29,442 nucleotides of DNA from Cerioporus squamosus (GCA_022592435.1 JABYQS010000337.1:1-29442), one strand, 5' to 3'. Numbered from the stretch's first letter, positions 1 to 10,670 are shown. A program made the numbers and translations. Notes: generated by a model from the sequence alone, not told the origin.

Positions 1-88
1 CCCTCCCGCGATAGCGGCTCAACTCATCCTAACTATTGCTCACAGACAATAAATCCTCGACTTTTGTCTGGGCAAACTTTCCGAGAAC

Positions 89-352
89 ATGCAGAAGGTA
101 CGGCAGAAGGAGTTCACGCATCACTGCAAGTTTTTCGGGCTAACTCCTCCTACGCAGCGCCCGTCAGAAGCATCAACCTCCGCGGGACCGTTGATGACAA
201 CATCGGGGGCTGTAGCAAGACATACGAGAGCGAATACGCACTCAAACGTCACATCCAGGACGCCGACCTGGCAGCGAAGTTCCCGTGCTCAGCCTGGCAC
301 CCCGTTTGCACGTCCTGAGCTCCTGGACAAGCACCAGAAGAGCAGGGCTTGT
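89..352 (+). pseudogene. Broken C2H2 zinc-finger coding fragment (possible 3' part of a gene entering from the left)
   Basis: Two frames together carry zinc-finger-like pieces. At about 211-252 one frame reads GCSKTYESEYALKRH, which has the Cys-X12-His spacing of a C2H2 finger, but no first cysteine lies a few residues before it in that frame. That frame stops at 318. The next frame carries PFARPELLDKHQKSRAC at about 302-352, directly followed by a good 5' splice site (GTGAGT at 353). Joining the two needs a frame change near 290-305. The LLDKH..C piece before a donor site is echoed at the end of the next gene (LLDKHKSTGTC, about 1896-1928), so this may be the remains of a related neighbouring gene. 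It could also be the upstream part of the same gene. The protein cannot be named beyond the finger motif. Confidence 0.35.
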
Positions 353-522
353 GTGAGTACTCCACCTCGCTCGTTATGGCATGAGTCTGTAGCTGACTAT
401 AACGAGAAGGGCCCTCGCGCTTGCTCTGGTCTCTTCATACCACACCCGACCACACCCAGCTTCTACCACCGGCTCTACGCCTCCCCTGTATCCTTTTCAA
501 TCTGCTTCATTCTATTCACGCA

Positions 523-2002
523 ATGGCCTCTGGACCAACCTACGCTTTCACCTTCACGTACGATCTCGGCCAACCCAGAACGTCAGTGCACGCAGAAGAC
601 CTGTACCGCCAAGCACCGTCTCTCCTCCCTCGACGTAATCACGGTGATCACTGTCTTCAGCACCCACTTGGAAGATAAAACGCACGAACACGACCAAGTT
701 TGTCCTGTTCACGGGTGTCCCGAAGTGATGAGATACACATCGTTGCTGCGGCACCTGTTCAAAGACCACTTGAGGATCAAGATCAAGTGCCCTTTCCCCG
801 GATGTACCAGGTAAGTCTGCCAGCGAGTCCCTACACAACCACACACTTACTTGCGCTTGGAACGCTAGGACATCCGGTCAACGGAGAGCCAACAAGGGAA
901 TTCTCGATCTACTACGCTACTTCTCCGTCTGGACGCCCATCGGAAGCACCTCAACAAGGTATGCAATCCAGCTGATTTTCTTACATGGTAAACCCAACTG
1001 AGATTATGCTAGAGGCATACCAATTCGCACGAATCTACTCATCATGTTTGGGCATCCTCTCAGTCTTCACAACGTCTTCGGCCTCCCTGGGGACTGCAGT
1101 GACCGATGACGGCGACTGCAACGCCGACATCTTCGCCCTTTGTGAGTGGTACATCAGCTTCCCGGAGGATCCGGTCCCTCTACTATACGCTTCAACTATG
1201 CCTGCCGTTCCTCTCGTGAGTGCTTGCCCTGCTTCCGTTCATCTCATTCATCACTGACGCACTGCCAAGGTTGAGGATACAGGCTTCGATCGGAACAGGA
1301 TCGATGCCTTGTTCAAGGCTGAACTGAGCGCAGTACGTCTTTCGGCGTGTTATATGCGTTACATCATGATCTGACTTCGCCTTCAAAAGGACAGTCCGTT
1401 GTACGGCTGTGGGGAGACTTCGAACGTCGCGCTGCCTTCTGGAGCTTCCGATCCCGATCGCATTCCGTTGGACACGCTCTTGGATGCCATAGCCATTCCT
1501 CCCCGTCCCTCCTCCCCGTCCCGCTGCCCCTCCTCCCCGTCCCGCTGCCTCTCCTCCCCGTCCCGCTGCCTCTCCTCCCCGTCTCGCCCTTACTCCCATG
1601 CCAATCAGGACTGCCCTCGCTGGGTTCAATGCGTCCGGCCTCATGGCGTTTGTGAGGCTCAGCAAGAGGAAGGCGGTTGTCCTAGGCGAAGGTGCAGACG
1701 AAGGGTCGTCCTGTTATGCGCAGCCGTCGCCGGCCAAGTCGAGCTTCGGTACACAGGCCAGCGCCGGCCCATCACCAGTACCCGTCATCCACCAGCCGAC
1801 TTCGGGCTGCTCGACTCTCGTCGACAGGCTCTCCTCTCACCCCGACCTCGGTGTCCTCAGTACTACCCCTCGTCATTCTATTGGCGCGTATTAGACTCCT
1901 CGACAAGCACAAGAGTACCGGGACATGTGTGCGTTCCACGCCTTGTTCGTCGGTGGGTCTGTACCTGACTTCCTAAATTCTGCCCAGGTCAACACGCCGT
2001 AG
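523..2002 (+). CDS. C2H2 zinc-finger protein, multi-exon, with apparent frame shifts
   Basis: The start MASGPTYAFTFTYD at 523 has a good context (G at -3 and +4). Finger-like motifs follow in the next frame: CTQKTC, then CPVHGCPEVMRYTSLLRHLF followed by KDH, then CPFPGCTR. An intron at 811-868 splits the last one; after it come TSGQRRANKG and, in another frame, LDAHRKHLNK. Further introns are 959 to about 1014, 1216-1269, 1333-1389 and 1929-1987, all GT..AG, and exons 1270-1332 and 1390 onward join in phase 0. The tail has Pro/Ala-rich heptads (PPRPAAS) encoded by a 21-bp repeat, a Ser/Pro/Gly-rich stretch, LLDKHKSTGTC, and then VNTP and a stop at 2000-2002. At least three frame changes are needed (about 575, 920 and 1490, and one near 1870), so it is either decaying or carries sequence errors. 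By family it would be a nuclear DNA-binding protein; no target can be inferred. Confidence 0.55.
1510..1593 (+). repeat. 21-bp tandem repeat, four copies, in zinc-finger gene exon
   Basis: The string TCCTCCCCGT recurs exactly every 21 bp at 1510, 1531, 1552 and 1573. The unit continues as CCCGCTGCC with small changes, and the fourth copy is diverged at its end. A partial copy lies at 1497-1506, 13 bp ahead of the array. The period is a multiple of three, so length change would keep the frame; in the frame that stays open downstream each unit encodes PPRPAAS or PPRPAAP. Confidence 0.9.
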
Positions 2003-2310
2003 AGACAAGCTGATACCATCACTATAACCTCATTCAAGTAGATAGAAACGTTCACCATAAAATAGGAACGACAAATAAACTCGCCAGGTAGTTGGCACCT
2101 ACAGCACTAACACGCGCATTGCCAAGTAGTGGTTAAGCCTCGCATTCGAGGTAGGTAGCTTCCTTGCCCGTTCTGAGTGTTGCCTCAACGCGATCGGGTG
2201 CTTATCCTCGTCCTGCATTCCTTGCAGCACTCGCGGAGTCCCAAAGGTCCGGATACGACTGCCTATCGCGGTATCCCATCGTGGTTTGGGATCAGAGGCG
2301 GCAAGCGCGC

Positions 2311-2320
2311 CTACATAAAC
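2311..2320 (+). promoter_or_regulatory. TATA-like element upstream of the 2539 gene
   Basis: CTACATAAAC is an A/T-rich island in GC-rich DNA, followed by a pyrimidine-rich leader and the ATG about 220 bp downstream. Position and composition suit a basidiomycete TATA-like promoter element. This is inference only; many fungal promoters lack a TATA box. Confidence 0.25.
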
Positions 2321-2538
2321 AAGTTCGACTCTCGGCTCCTCCGCGCTTCCTCACTTCGACCCCAACCGCCTCGACCACCATCGTCGCTCGAGCCGGCCAT
2401 CCTCTTCTACACATCCACGCTACACAAAAGTCGAGCCACGCTTTGACGACGCGCCGCGCTTCTCACGCCCTCCCATTTACGACCCGTTCACGACACCGGA
2501 TCTCTACCCCCAAACCACTCCCCCTAATTGAACAGGAA

Positions 2539-3120
2539 ATGTCTGCTCCAACCCCCATCCAGACTCAAACACTGCGGTCGATCCTTAGGAACGGGAGCAC
2601 CCCTCGCGTGACTCTCCGCATTACTATCCCCGTGGCACAGACACCGGCGGCCGTAACCACCTCGGTCGATGCACCGATCGACACCCCCCACAATGAGAAT
2701 AACACCGACGATGTCCTGACGTTCTACGAGCCTCTACCCACCCCACCCCTCCCTCCACCGCCGCCGCCGAACACCCCAACCACTGGCATCCGGTTCGCAG
2801 CCCCTCCACGCCACCGGCCGTCGAAGAGGCGTGCCAGGAGGGCTCTTCAAGCCCTTCCCTACAACGGCGCATTGCGGCCGAGAACGCGTCAGGTGCCCGA
2901 CGATGCGCACAACGCGCTCTCGATCATCGACCAAGCGGAACGCGCACAAGTCAGGAGGAAGCGGCACTCCTCGTCAAGCGACCTGGAGCACGCTGCTCTC
3001 GCGGCGCTCGAGACTTGGGGTCCCGACGTCTGGCATCGCGAGGCGTGGGACGCGAACGCTGTCGAGCCCGACGACAGCACGAGGCGGGGACGGAGGCGTC
3101 GCCAGCCCGAGGTGGTTTGA
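2539..3120 (+). CDS. Hypothetical basic, intrinsically disordered protein (193 aa)
   Basis: A single uninterrupted reading frame from ATG 2539 to TGA 3120. The frame is open upstream to 2164, but the upstream part is pyrimidine-rich leader-like sequence, and the ATG at 2539 has a purine at -3, so I prefer it. The protein starts MSAPTPIQTQTLRSILRNGS, has a polyproline segment (PPLPPPPPPN, about residues 69-78), then a basic patch (RHRPSKRRARRALQAL, about 91-106) that could act as a nuclear localisation signal. A Ser-rich stretch (RRKRHSSSSD) and a Trp-containing segment (ETWGPDVWHREAW) come before an Arg-rich C-terminus (RRGRRRRQPEVV). No signal peptide, membrane segment or enzyme motif is visible. 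Codons favour G or C in third position, as in the other genes here. I do not recognise a named family; the composition suggests a regulatory or nucleic-acid-associated protein, but that is a guess. Confidence 0.72.
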   Translation: MSAPTPIQTQTLRSILRNGSTPRVTLRITIPVAQTPAAVTTSVDAPIDTPHNENNTDDVLTFYEPLPTPPLPPPPPPNTPTTGIRFAAPPRHRPSKRRARRALQALPYNGALRPRTRQVPDDAHNALSIIDQAERAQVRRKRHSSSSDLEHAALAALETWGPDVWHREAWDANAVEPDDSTRRGRRRRQPEVV

Positions 3121-3126
3121 TGTGTG

Positions 3127-3186
3127 GTGAGTGGTTTGAACGCGTCGTGGGCGGAGAACGGGTGCTAACCACTGTTGAATGACCAG
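3127..3186 (+). other. Possible 3'-UTR intron after the 2539-3120 gene
   Basis: GTGAGT at 3127 lies six bases after the stop codon, a branch-like GCTAAC sits at about 3163-3168 and a CAG acceptor ends at 3186. The 60-bp size matches the other introns in the window. It would be spliced from the 3' UTR, or would join a further exon if the stop were skipped; no coding continuation is evident. Confidence 0.35.
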
Positions 3187-4088
3187 ACACATCCCAACGT
3201 CGACTTCGCAATCGCTGTCTCCGCGTCGACATATGTATCGCTATCTGTCTGCTCAAGTCTGCTGTGATGTTTATTTGTCTCTTTGTTCGTCTCGCTGCTC
3301 TACACTTGCTGTCATCTGTTGTCTCGTTCGTGTATATTGCTCTTCCTTCACATGTTATCATCGCACCCCCATTCCATAGAATATCATCATCATCATCGTT
3401 TACCCCTTGTCTCGCACTCGCACTACTTTCTTCCTCCACATAGTTTCATGTGCTAGTACATCACCCCCTTTTATCATCGCTACCTTCAAGTTTCGGCTCG
3501 TCTGTACATACCCTAGTAGTCTCGCAGCATTCGACTGGAATCCTCGCTCAGGAATGCATACGCTACTTGCCTGCTTCCGAAGAGTGCCACCGCGTTGTCC
3601 CTACCAAGGTATACGTCTCTCCGGAGATGACCCATCTGTCCGGGTTCATCCCAGGTTCACCTGAGGGTGCAGCAACGGCAAGCTAGATGGAGAGTATACA
3701 GTACGTTCATGGGGAGTGTACGAAATGTGCGCTCGAGGACGTCGCGGTGTAGAGACACGACCTACCTATGCCCGTGCCGGTTGTCTTTCCTAGAGACTCG
3801 GCCTGGTTACATAGAGGCTACAGTTCGCCGGCCGTACGAGCCGGTAAGCATCACTGTGCCACACAAACGCAACTCGAAGTGACACAGCAGGGGTACAAGA
3901 GTCCAGATCATTGCAAGGTAGGCTCCATGGGCGGATAGATAGGGTTACGATAGCTATGAGGTCCGTAGTGGGGAATACTGGTACAACGGCCGTAAATCGC
4001 AAGAGGAGATAGTGGTCGCGACACCGTTACATGGCACCTTCGCTGCGGGAGATGATCCACCTGCACCGCATGTAAGCCTCCGATAATC
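3187..4088. other. Convergent 3' flanks; no gene supported
   Basis: The first part (to about 3500) is T/C-rich, as expected for the 3' flank of the plus-strand gene before it. At 3531-3686 one plus frame reads ILAQECIRYLPASEECHR and VYVSPEMTHLSGFIPGSPEG before a stop at 3684-3686. It looks protein-like but has no identifiable start or family. From 3700 to 4088 there are scattered short protein-like pieces with no consistent exon structure; this stretch is also the 3' flank of the minus-strand Pmp3 gene. Confidence 0.3.
3383..3397. repeat. (ATC)5 microsatellite
   Basis: Five perfect ATC units in the presumed 3' flank of the preceding gene. Confidence 0.85.
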
Positions 4089-4471
4089 CTAACCTGCAGG
4101 AGGAAGGACGTACCACGCATGGAGCACACCGGGGATCCAGCCGAAGATCCACAACAGGATGTTGATCCAGAAATCTACACGCCGGGAGGGGGTTCGTTAG
4201 CGCAAGCGCCGCGTAGATGGGATAATTTACGCGTAGCACTAACCAGCTGCGAGTCCGCGCTCTGCGGAGATCGTCGATCAGTGTGGTTAAATCAACCGTA
4301 CGATGTCAAGCAAGCACTCACTGAAGAACACGGTAAGAGGAGGGATGAACCTGGGGGGTGGATATGACGTCAGCACCGGGCACTGGAGCGACCAATCGAG
4401 TCGGGACTTCGAACTTACAGAGCGAGGAAGTAGAGGAAAACGTCGTGCGTCGGGGAGACGACCTTCGCCAT
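4089..4471 (-). CDS. PMP3: Pmp3/UPF0057-family small membrane proteolipid, four exons
   Basis: Spliced on the minus strand from exons 4471-4419, 4350-4322, 4261-4244 and 4174-4089, all introns GT..AG (68, 60 and 69 bp). The exons total 186 bp, exactly 62 codons including the TAG stop, giving 61 residues. The ATG sits in CACCATGG, a strong start context. The protein begins MAKVVSPTHDVFLYFLA, continues LFIPPLTVFF (first membrane helix), then KRGLAAD, then FWINILLWIFGWIPGVLHAW (second helix) and YVLPPAG. This is the known layout of Pmp3 proteolipids: two helices, a conserved PP in the first, a short basic/acidic loop, and GWIPG with HAWY in the second. Family members sit in the plasma membrane and affect membrane potential and salt or cation tolerance in yeast. 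The third exon is only 18 bp. The C-terminus is short compared with many fungal homologues, so a further 3' intron with a longer tail cannot be excluded. Confidence 0.87.
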
Positions 4472-4582
4472 GGTGCGCTGAGAGGCTAGAGCGGGTGCGG
4501 CGGGTATTGGTACTACGGCGGCGGATGGAGTCGTGAAGCGGTCGTGAGCGTAGCGGGCAGAGGAGCGTCAGGCTCGAACAAT

Positions 4583-4590
4583 GTATATAG
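4583..4590 (-). promoter_or_regulatory. TATA-box-like element for the Pmp3 gene
   Basis: On the minus strand the sequence reads CTATATAC, about 112 bp upstream of the Pmp3 ATG and followed by a C/T-rich leader. This spacing suits a TATA box with a transcription start in the leader. Inference from sequence only. Confidence 0.4.
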
Positions 4591-6494
4591 CTGCGCGCTG
4601 CTCAGCATGCCGAGCTTCGCCGACGAAAGGAGTCAGTAACTAGTAAGCAGGCATGCAGATACGGGCAGGCACACAGCATGCAATCTCGGAGGGAGCTCAG
4701 CGAGGATATGCCTACGTCATCGTTGCACCGTAAGTAGTATGCTAACCCCCTTCGGCTCCGGAAACCCGAGCTACCGCCAGGCCGGATGACAACCTCACGC
4801 TGTCCGAATGAGCGAAGGTGAGCGATCTCAATTGGACGCAGTACTGGGGCACGTATGTAGGAGAATGTCCACCAAGCGTTCTGATCAATTGCGCATGAAT
4901 GCGCTTCTGTGAAGGGGTCCCTTTGCACAGTTGCCGATTCTTAACCCCGCGATCGACGACGCAACAAGGCTGTGATGCATGATGGGGAAGAATGAACGTG
5001 AGCTTCTCGATATCGCATCTGGCCCCGCCTCGTCGTATCGTATAAGAGGTCCATGTTATCTCCTCGAGCAATGCGTTCCTTCCTTTCGCCCACTTCGCCT
5101 TGACTGGCTGTCGGCCCAGGAGGGTCACAGTGTGCGTCCTTCAGCGGGGTACTGGTCCAGTATGCGCGCTGGCGACATCGATGCGGTATCGGAAGAAATG
5201 TGACGTCCTTGCGAGAGGCCCGGCGGCCTCCTAAGCTAGGGTTGGGTATGCCCCTGAGCATCGGTGAACCTCGCAGAATGTCCTCTCATGGAGAGCGAGC
5301 GACCTCGCAGTGCCCCGTGAAGAGCTTGTGGAAGAGACTCGCTGAGAACACCGGGAGCTAGTAGTAGCAGTAGTGCGTGCGAGCGACGGGGACCGTGCGG
5401 CGGCGTGAATCATCCGATGGCTGTGGACATTCGTCACAACCGCACAAGACTCTCGTCTCGGCATCCGCCTTCCACTGGAGTTGCCAGGACCGCCTGCTTC
5501 GTGTTCAGCAGCTAGTCTCGTACCAATACCCTCCATGTGTCAGCAAGGATTTCAAGCACACACGGAACTCACTCACATTTGTTACCAGAGACTCTCAGAC
5601 ACGATCCAAGGTCGAGGCCAGCTGGAGGTGATGTCAGAATGAACGCGAGCAACGGGGTTGACCGTGGGACGGCCAGGGCCACGGCGTAGTCACCTCCGTG
5701 AGCATTGCTGGCCATGACATTGCTCCTTCATCGTTCATGACCAGTGAAGACCATAGTCGGCGACCCCGCACGCGTCGTCTGCCCAGTGCGCGCCCTGCAG
5801 CGGCCACCGTGGAGTGCCAGTTCATATAGGACTCACTTGTAGGCTCAAAACTTCACGACATGCCCGAGGCTTGAGATGACCGACGCTGGTCACTATCTCC
5901 GACATGGTGCGTTCAAGCATTCTGTCCACACCATGTTTCCAGTTCCTAACGCTGTCGTAGGTGGACGAGACCTTGATCGAGTGGCGTCGATCGGAGAGCG
6001 TCAGCGGGGTAACTTGCAGTCGTTCCATACACAGACGTACCATATACGAGGACTCCCACTCAAGTACTCAACGTCGTATGCATGTCGGTGTCTGCTGGGA
6101 TGTTGTTGGGTCCTTGCCATACCTGTATGTTTCGCGCCAGAGCGGCTGTACTTGTGGCGCCTAACACCATACCTTCGTCCTCCACGACCACAACGATGTG
6201 CTAGCGCAGATCAGTGCATTCCCGGGCCCCACCGCGCGCGACGACGAAAACAAAGGAGGCAGGAGACGAACAAAAGCACTTGCGCCGACGTTGCCACATC
6301 GAGGGTCGGACTTTTTCGCCGGGGAATGCCGAGGGAGGTAAGCGGACGATTTTGACTCGGGAGCAGGTTGCGCTGCCATCCCACTCACTGCGTTCTATGT
6401 TGTCGACAGAAATCACTGCTTTCCTCACTGCCAAGCTCAAGCTCGCCGAACGCATCTTCAGGCCAGTCGCTCGCAGCCTCCTCCTCAGCCCCAC
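4591..6494. other. Intergenic stretch; no gene supported
   Basis: The 5' flanks of the minus-strand Pmp3 gene and the plus-strand gene at 6495 share this interval. Open frames on both strands are short and none shows a family motif or a run of joinable exons. A minus frame at 4742-5128 and a minus frame at 5822-6043 that ends at a good donor (CAA then GTGAGT) are the most protein-like, but I cannot build either into a gene. A pyrimidine tract and CAG at about 6470-6488 could be the acceptor of a leader intron just before the ATG at 6495. Confidence 0.4.
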
Positions 6495-9301
6495 ATGAAC
6501 AGACGCAAGAAGGGAGGGAACACCTCCATCCTCAAACCCTCTGCCCCACCCAAGCCTGCCCCGACTACCTCCACCACCCCCGCCACCGCCAGCGCGATGC
6601 CCCCCAGAGCGTCGCCCCCGCTCAAATCCGCAGCGCCCCCGCAGACCGCGCCCCCGCCGCCCAGGGCCGCTCCCCAGCCAGCGAGAACAGCGGCCGCGTC
6701 CACACCGGCGCCAAGAGCGACTGCAGCGCCTCCGAAACCCCCGTGCCCACCCCGGGTGGGATGAAGACCGCCGCTCCGCCAGCGAGGGCGGGGCCGTCGC
6801 AGAGAGGCGGGCCCGGCATGCTGACGCGCTCAGATCGGGTGCGCGTAACGTGGATGGACTTCGACGAGACGTGGGTCAAGCCGCACCAGGCGCAGGTCGC
6901 GGCGCAGCTTGAGACCATGCTCAGGGCGGCGGAGAAGAACAGCCGCGTGAAGGGCAAGTCCCTCGAGCAGAACAAGGACCGCATCGTCAACGGGATGCGC
7001 CGCGAGTTCGCGATGGCCGCGCGGGCGGAGTGGGAGGCGCGCCTCGAGAAGGCGCATCTGCACGCGGAGGATTGGACGGACATGACGGAGGAGGAGATGT
7101 TTTCCGTCGAGCAGGTGCTCTCGTGCGAGGAGGAGGAGGAGGACGTTGGTGCGTACGCCCTTGCCCAGCGCCAGTCGGGCGCCCCGACGCTGTCTGGGAA
7201 GACTGCCGTCGAGTCGTCTCCGCCGCTCCCATCGCAAACGATCAACGGTCGCAACACGCACGCGCCTCCTCCACCAGCTCCCCAGAAGACCCCTGCTCCA
7301 GCTCCTCAGCCGCAGTCGTCATCGTGGTTCGGATGGGTTCCAGCCGCGGTGAAGCCGTTCCAGACGACCGTGGCAGAGGTTCCCGAGGAACCGCAAGTGA
7401 GTGTCATCGCAACGAGGTACACTTGAGCAGCTGTCTAACCGTTCCATCCATAGCAGAAACCTGCATCTTCGAGGGGCACGAAGAAGAACGCCCCGATCAT
7501 CGAAGAAATACGCGCGCCGACGAAGGCGACCCCTGCGCCACAACCGCCTCCACCAGCGGCCTCGCAGTCAATGTCGCGCCCTGCTCAGCCTGCGGCCAAG
7601 ATGCAGGACCCTACCGCTTCCCCCGCTGCTCCCTCGCACGGTTTCGTGACATATGCCGTCCCCATCTCCCTCCTGATGGTGCCGTTCGACGGCGCAGCGG
7701 CATCCGACGCGGACTTCCTCGGACTTGTGGACAACGCGTACGTGAACTCGCTCCGCCAGTTCCACAAGCAGGCGGCTGAGGCGGACGCGGTGCTTGCGCG
7801 GGAGCTGCGCAAGAACATCCCTGCGGACGAGCGCGAGTTCTGCATCCGGTCCCACATGGTGGCCATGGAGCAGCTCGCGCGCAGCATCCTCGAGCACCGG
7901 GACAGCGCGATTGCTGACCTCTTGCGCTCGCGCGGGTTCGGCGGCGGGAAGGGCAGTGGGGACACTACCCCGACCGCGAGGGTGGCTCCTGTACCAGCGC
8001 AGCCGCCAGGCGCGTTCCCCGACGATGGGATCCATGTCTCGGCGGCGTTCGATCCTGATCCCGAGCCGGAGCCCGAACGCGAGCCTGAGCCCGATGTGGA
8101 CGAGGAGATCATCATCCCGCTCAAGGGCAAGGCGGCCAAGAAGAAGGGAAAGAAGGCTGCAGAGGTGAAGACGACAACTAACGGACGCTCGACCCCGACT
8201 CCCGCAACTGCCGCGCGTCCAGCTCCTCCCCCTGCCAAGGTTGCACCAGCACCGGAGAAGAAGGCAGCACCGGCCGCCTCTGCATGGAGCACGAAGGCCG
8301 CGACGACAGCTCGACCTGCCTCTCCTGCGCCCATCACCATCAACACGAAGCTCGCCCCCAGTCCTGCAGTCAACGGGCGCAACACGCCTGCGCCGTTGTC
8401 CCCGTGGGAGGCGGCGCAAGCAGCGAAGACTGGCAGCTCGGCCTCTGGCAAGGCCCCGGAGGCGAAGCCGCCGTCGCCGCCCAACGGTATGTGGGCACCC
8501 CCCATGGGGCGTTCCACGAGCAGGAACCCGTACGCGCCGACGCGGCCTTCCCGTCTCGCGCATGTGTCTGAGCACGAGTCCCCCGAGCCGCCGTCCCCGC
8601 CTCCCACACGCGACATGACCGGCCAGGACTACGTCGCGTGGTTCGCGGGGTCGTCGTCCGAGGACGAGCGAGACGCAGATGATGGAGGGCTGAGCGAGGA
8701 CGAAGACCAGGATGATGACGAGGAGGAGGACAATGCCGGCGCGAGCTGGGCGGGAGGCATCCTCGGGGCTCTCGCCGGCAACTCGAAGTGGGCGATGTTC
8801 GGCGAAGGTACGCAGCCGCCCCAGAGGCAGGCTGCACGCTCGGCTACCCCTGCACGCGGGCGTGCGGCGACTGCGACGCCTGTGCCTGTGCCTATTCCTG
8901 GGCAGGCTGCTGCTGGGCGGTACGGTGCGGACATGGGTGCAGGTGCGGGCGCAGAGTGGATGCGCTGGGGAGCACCGGGAGGTGGTGCTGGGCCATCGAG
9001 CTTCGGAGCTGGGCCTGCGAGCTTCGGGGCGGGCCCTGCGAGCTTTGGCACGGGCTTCCCCCAGGCTGCGTTCGGCGCTGGGGCGGGCCCGGCCGCTAGG
9101 GGCCGCCAGCAGTGGCAGAGCGAGGAGGAGGACGACTTGGGGAACATGCTTGAGCTGGCGTCGAGCGCGCTGAACCGGGGCGAGGGGGACGTCATGCAGG
9201 CGATGAACACCGTCACGTTCCTCGCGGCGCAGAAGGCGCGCGAGACGGTTGCGACGCCCGTCGGTGTGCGGGCGGGGACCCCGGGCGGGCGGCGGTGGTG
9301 A
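6495..9301 (+). CDS. Large low-complexity protein of unknown function, two exons, one apparent frameshift
   Basis: Exon 1 runs to 7396, the intron is 7397-7453 (57 bp, phase 0, containing an in-frame stop) and exon 2 runs 7454-9301. From ATG 6495 the protein starts MNRRKKGGNTSILKPSAPP with a Pro/Ala-rich region. At the C run 6738-6742 the frame changes; one extra C would join it smoothly to PTPGGMKTAAPPARAG. The coding length is then 917 codons including stop (916 aa). If the shift is not an error, the safe start is ATG 6761 (827 aa). Order of segments: Pro-rich N-terminus; charged helical block with DRVRVTWMDFDETW (about 115-130); a block ending in EEEEEDVGAYALAQ; in exon 2 a globular-looking helical region (about 360-460, with RQFHKQAAEADAVLAREL and SHMVAMEQLARSIL); a Lys patch (AAKKKGKKAAEVK), possibly nuclear; an acidic run (about 700-730); SFGAGPA repeats; and a helical C-terminus (NMLELASSALNRGEGDVMQA). 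I do not recognise the family. Confidence 0.72.
8999..9061 (+). repeat. 21-bp repeat encoding SFGAGPA, three copies
   Basis: Units at 8999-9019, 9020-9040 and 9041-9061 encode SFGAGPA, SFGAGPA and SFGTGFP. The copies differ at several bases, so this is an old in-frame duplication inside exon 2 of the large gene, not a recent slippage product. Confidence 0.8.
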
Positions 9302-9900
9302 GCGTTGAGCTCAAAATCGAGGACCGAGGACCAATTGTGAGTACTCGAACTCAAACTCGAATACTGTGGTGTGGGGGTGGGGTTCGGAGGCTGCTGTGCG
9401 GCGACGGACGTTTTCGCGATGCTGGTGCTTTCTGTTCGTTTGCTTTGGCTGCTGTTGGCTGCTCTGGTAGATGCGCTTTCGAGTGTCTTTGCTGCTTGTT
9501 GCTTTCCATCTTTCTTTTTATTTCGTCTCTCTCGTCCTCTCTCTCTCCTCACTGTATGTATCCATGTCCGTCTCTCTCTCTGTCCATCGCTTCTCTCTCC
9601 TAATCTCCCTCTTCTGTCTCTCCGCTTTCCTTCTTATTTCTCTCCGGCTACCCCATGCTCTTGTCTCCCGTCTTCTCCCTTTCCTACTCTTACCCTCTTC
9701 CCCTAGTTTCTTATACCCGTAACGTTATGTATTTATACGCTCTTCCGCTTTCCTCCTCCCCCATAGATGCGACCCCGCGACGCTGTACGGTACTCTGTAG
9801 GCTTACTGACGGACTGACTTGACTCTCTTGCTTCCCCTGCTGTTCGCTCTCACGAAGTTCCGTGACGACCACGCTATACAAAATGTACATAGCCACGACT
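9302..9900. other. Pyrimidine-rich 3' flank of the 6495-9301 gene
   Basis: Strong T/C bias on the plus strand, with CTCTCTC and TTTCTT runs, and no convincing coding frame. It resembles the 3' flanks after 3120 and 25526 in this window and most likely holds the 3' UTR and poly(A) region. No exact terminator or poly(A) signal can be set. Confidence 0.45.
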
Positions 9901-10652
9901 TTCTGTACGTAGCCGACGCACGATATCTATGACTTCCGTTTTGTTCTCCCTCCCTCTGATACTTTTGCTTCCGTGCTCTGTTGTTTGAACTTTGCGATTC
10001 GCGATCTCCAACCAACTACTACGCCTGCTATTCTGGGACTCGCACTCTGCTCCATCTCAACGCGCTGCGCCGTCGCGATCGTGATCGGGGACCATCCATC
10101 CGATCCGGCCTGCCTCCGGAGCAAGTTGCGACCTAGGTAGGTGGTTACTTTTGCCCGCCTCGATTCTACGATTACCTCCCGATCGCTGACGAACCATCAT
10201 GCGAACAGGTCCTCCCTTGAAACAGATTTGTACATATGGCCTGGGCGGACATGAAGCCCACGAGCCCGAACAGATGCCCCCGGAACACGAAGAAGGGCGC
10301 AATTGCAAGGCATCTATCTCTTCCATAGGAAACGCATTCATTCGAACTGCTAAGTCCGAAATTGCATCGCCCCGGGAGGATGGACCGCTCAAGCTCAAGA
10401 CTTCGCGAGCGTCATGCAAGTTGGGGCAATTCAAGTCGGGAGGTGGTGGTGACGCAGTCTCCTGTCGCCAAGTCTCACACGCACGCGCACGTTCAGGAAG
10501 GGCGGCGTTTCGAAAGGTTTCGAACCTAACATGAAGCGTCGCATTCGGTCGGAATACAATACTACGCAACCCCACAACTTCTCCTTCGCACCTCGATCCC
10601 AGTCGAGTCGCACGCCCATGCCGCGCAGCCCTTCGTGTGCACCCGCCTGGTT

Positions 10653-10670
10653 CGGCGGCGGCGGCGGCGG
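10653..10670. repeat. (CGG)6 microsatellite
   Basis: Six perfect CGG units in intergenic DNA. Confidence 0.85.

Noticed and set aside
4078..4103. Alternative 20-bp or longer 3' intron in the Pmp3 gene (GTACGT..CTGCAG on the minus strand)
   Set aside because: Twenty bases is too short for an intron here, and read-through gives a clean HAWYVLPPAG end with a stop; a longer variant remains possible but is unsupported.
7568..8616. Long minus-strand frames of 335 and 343 codons antisense to the large gene
   Set aside because: They are shadows of the GC-rich plus-strand coding frame; the translations are Arg-rich or Ala/Gly/Ser-rich with no motif.
10490..10530. Minus-strand B-box-like string GGTTCGAAACC
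   Set aside because: Only the two or three inner base pairs of a T stem form, and no A box lies at the right distance.
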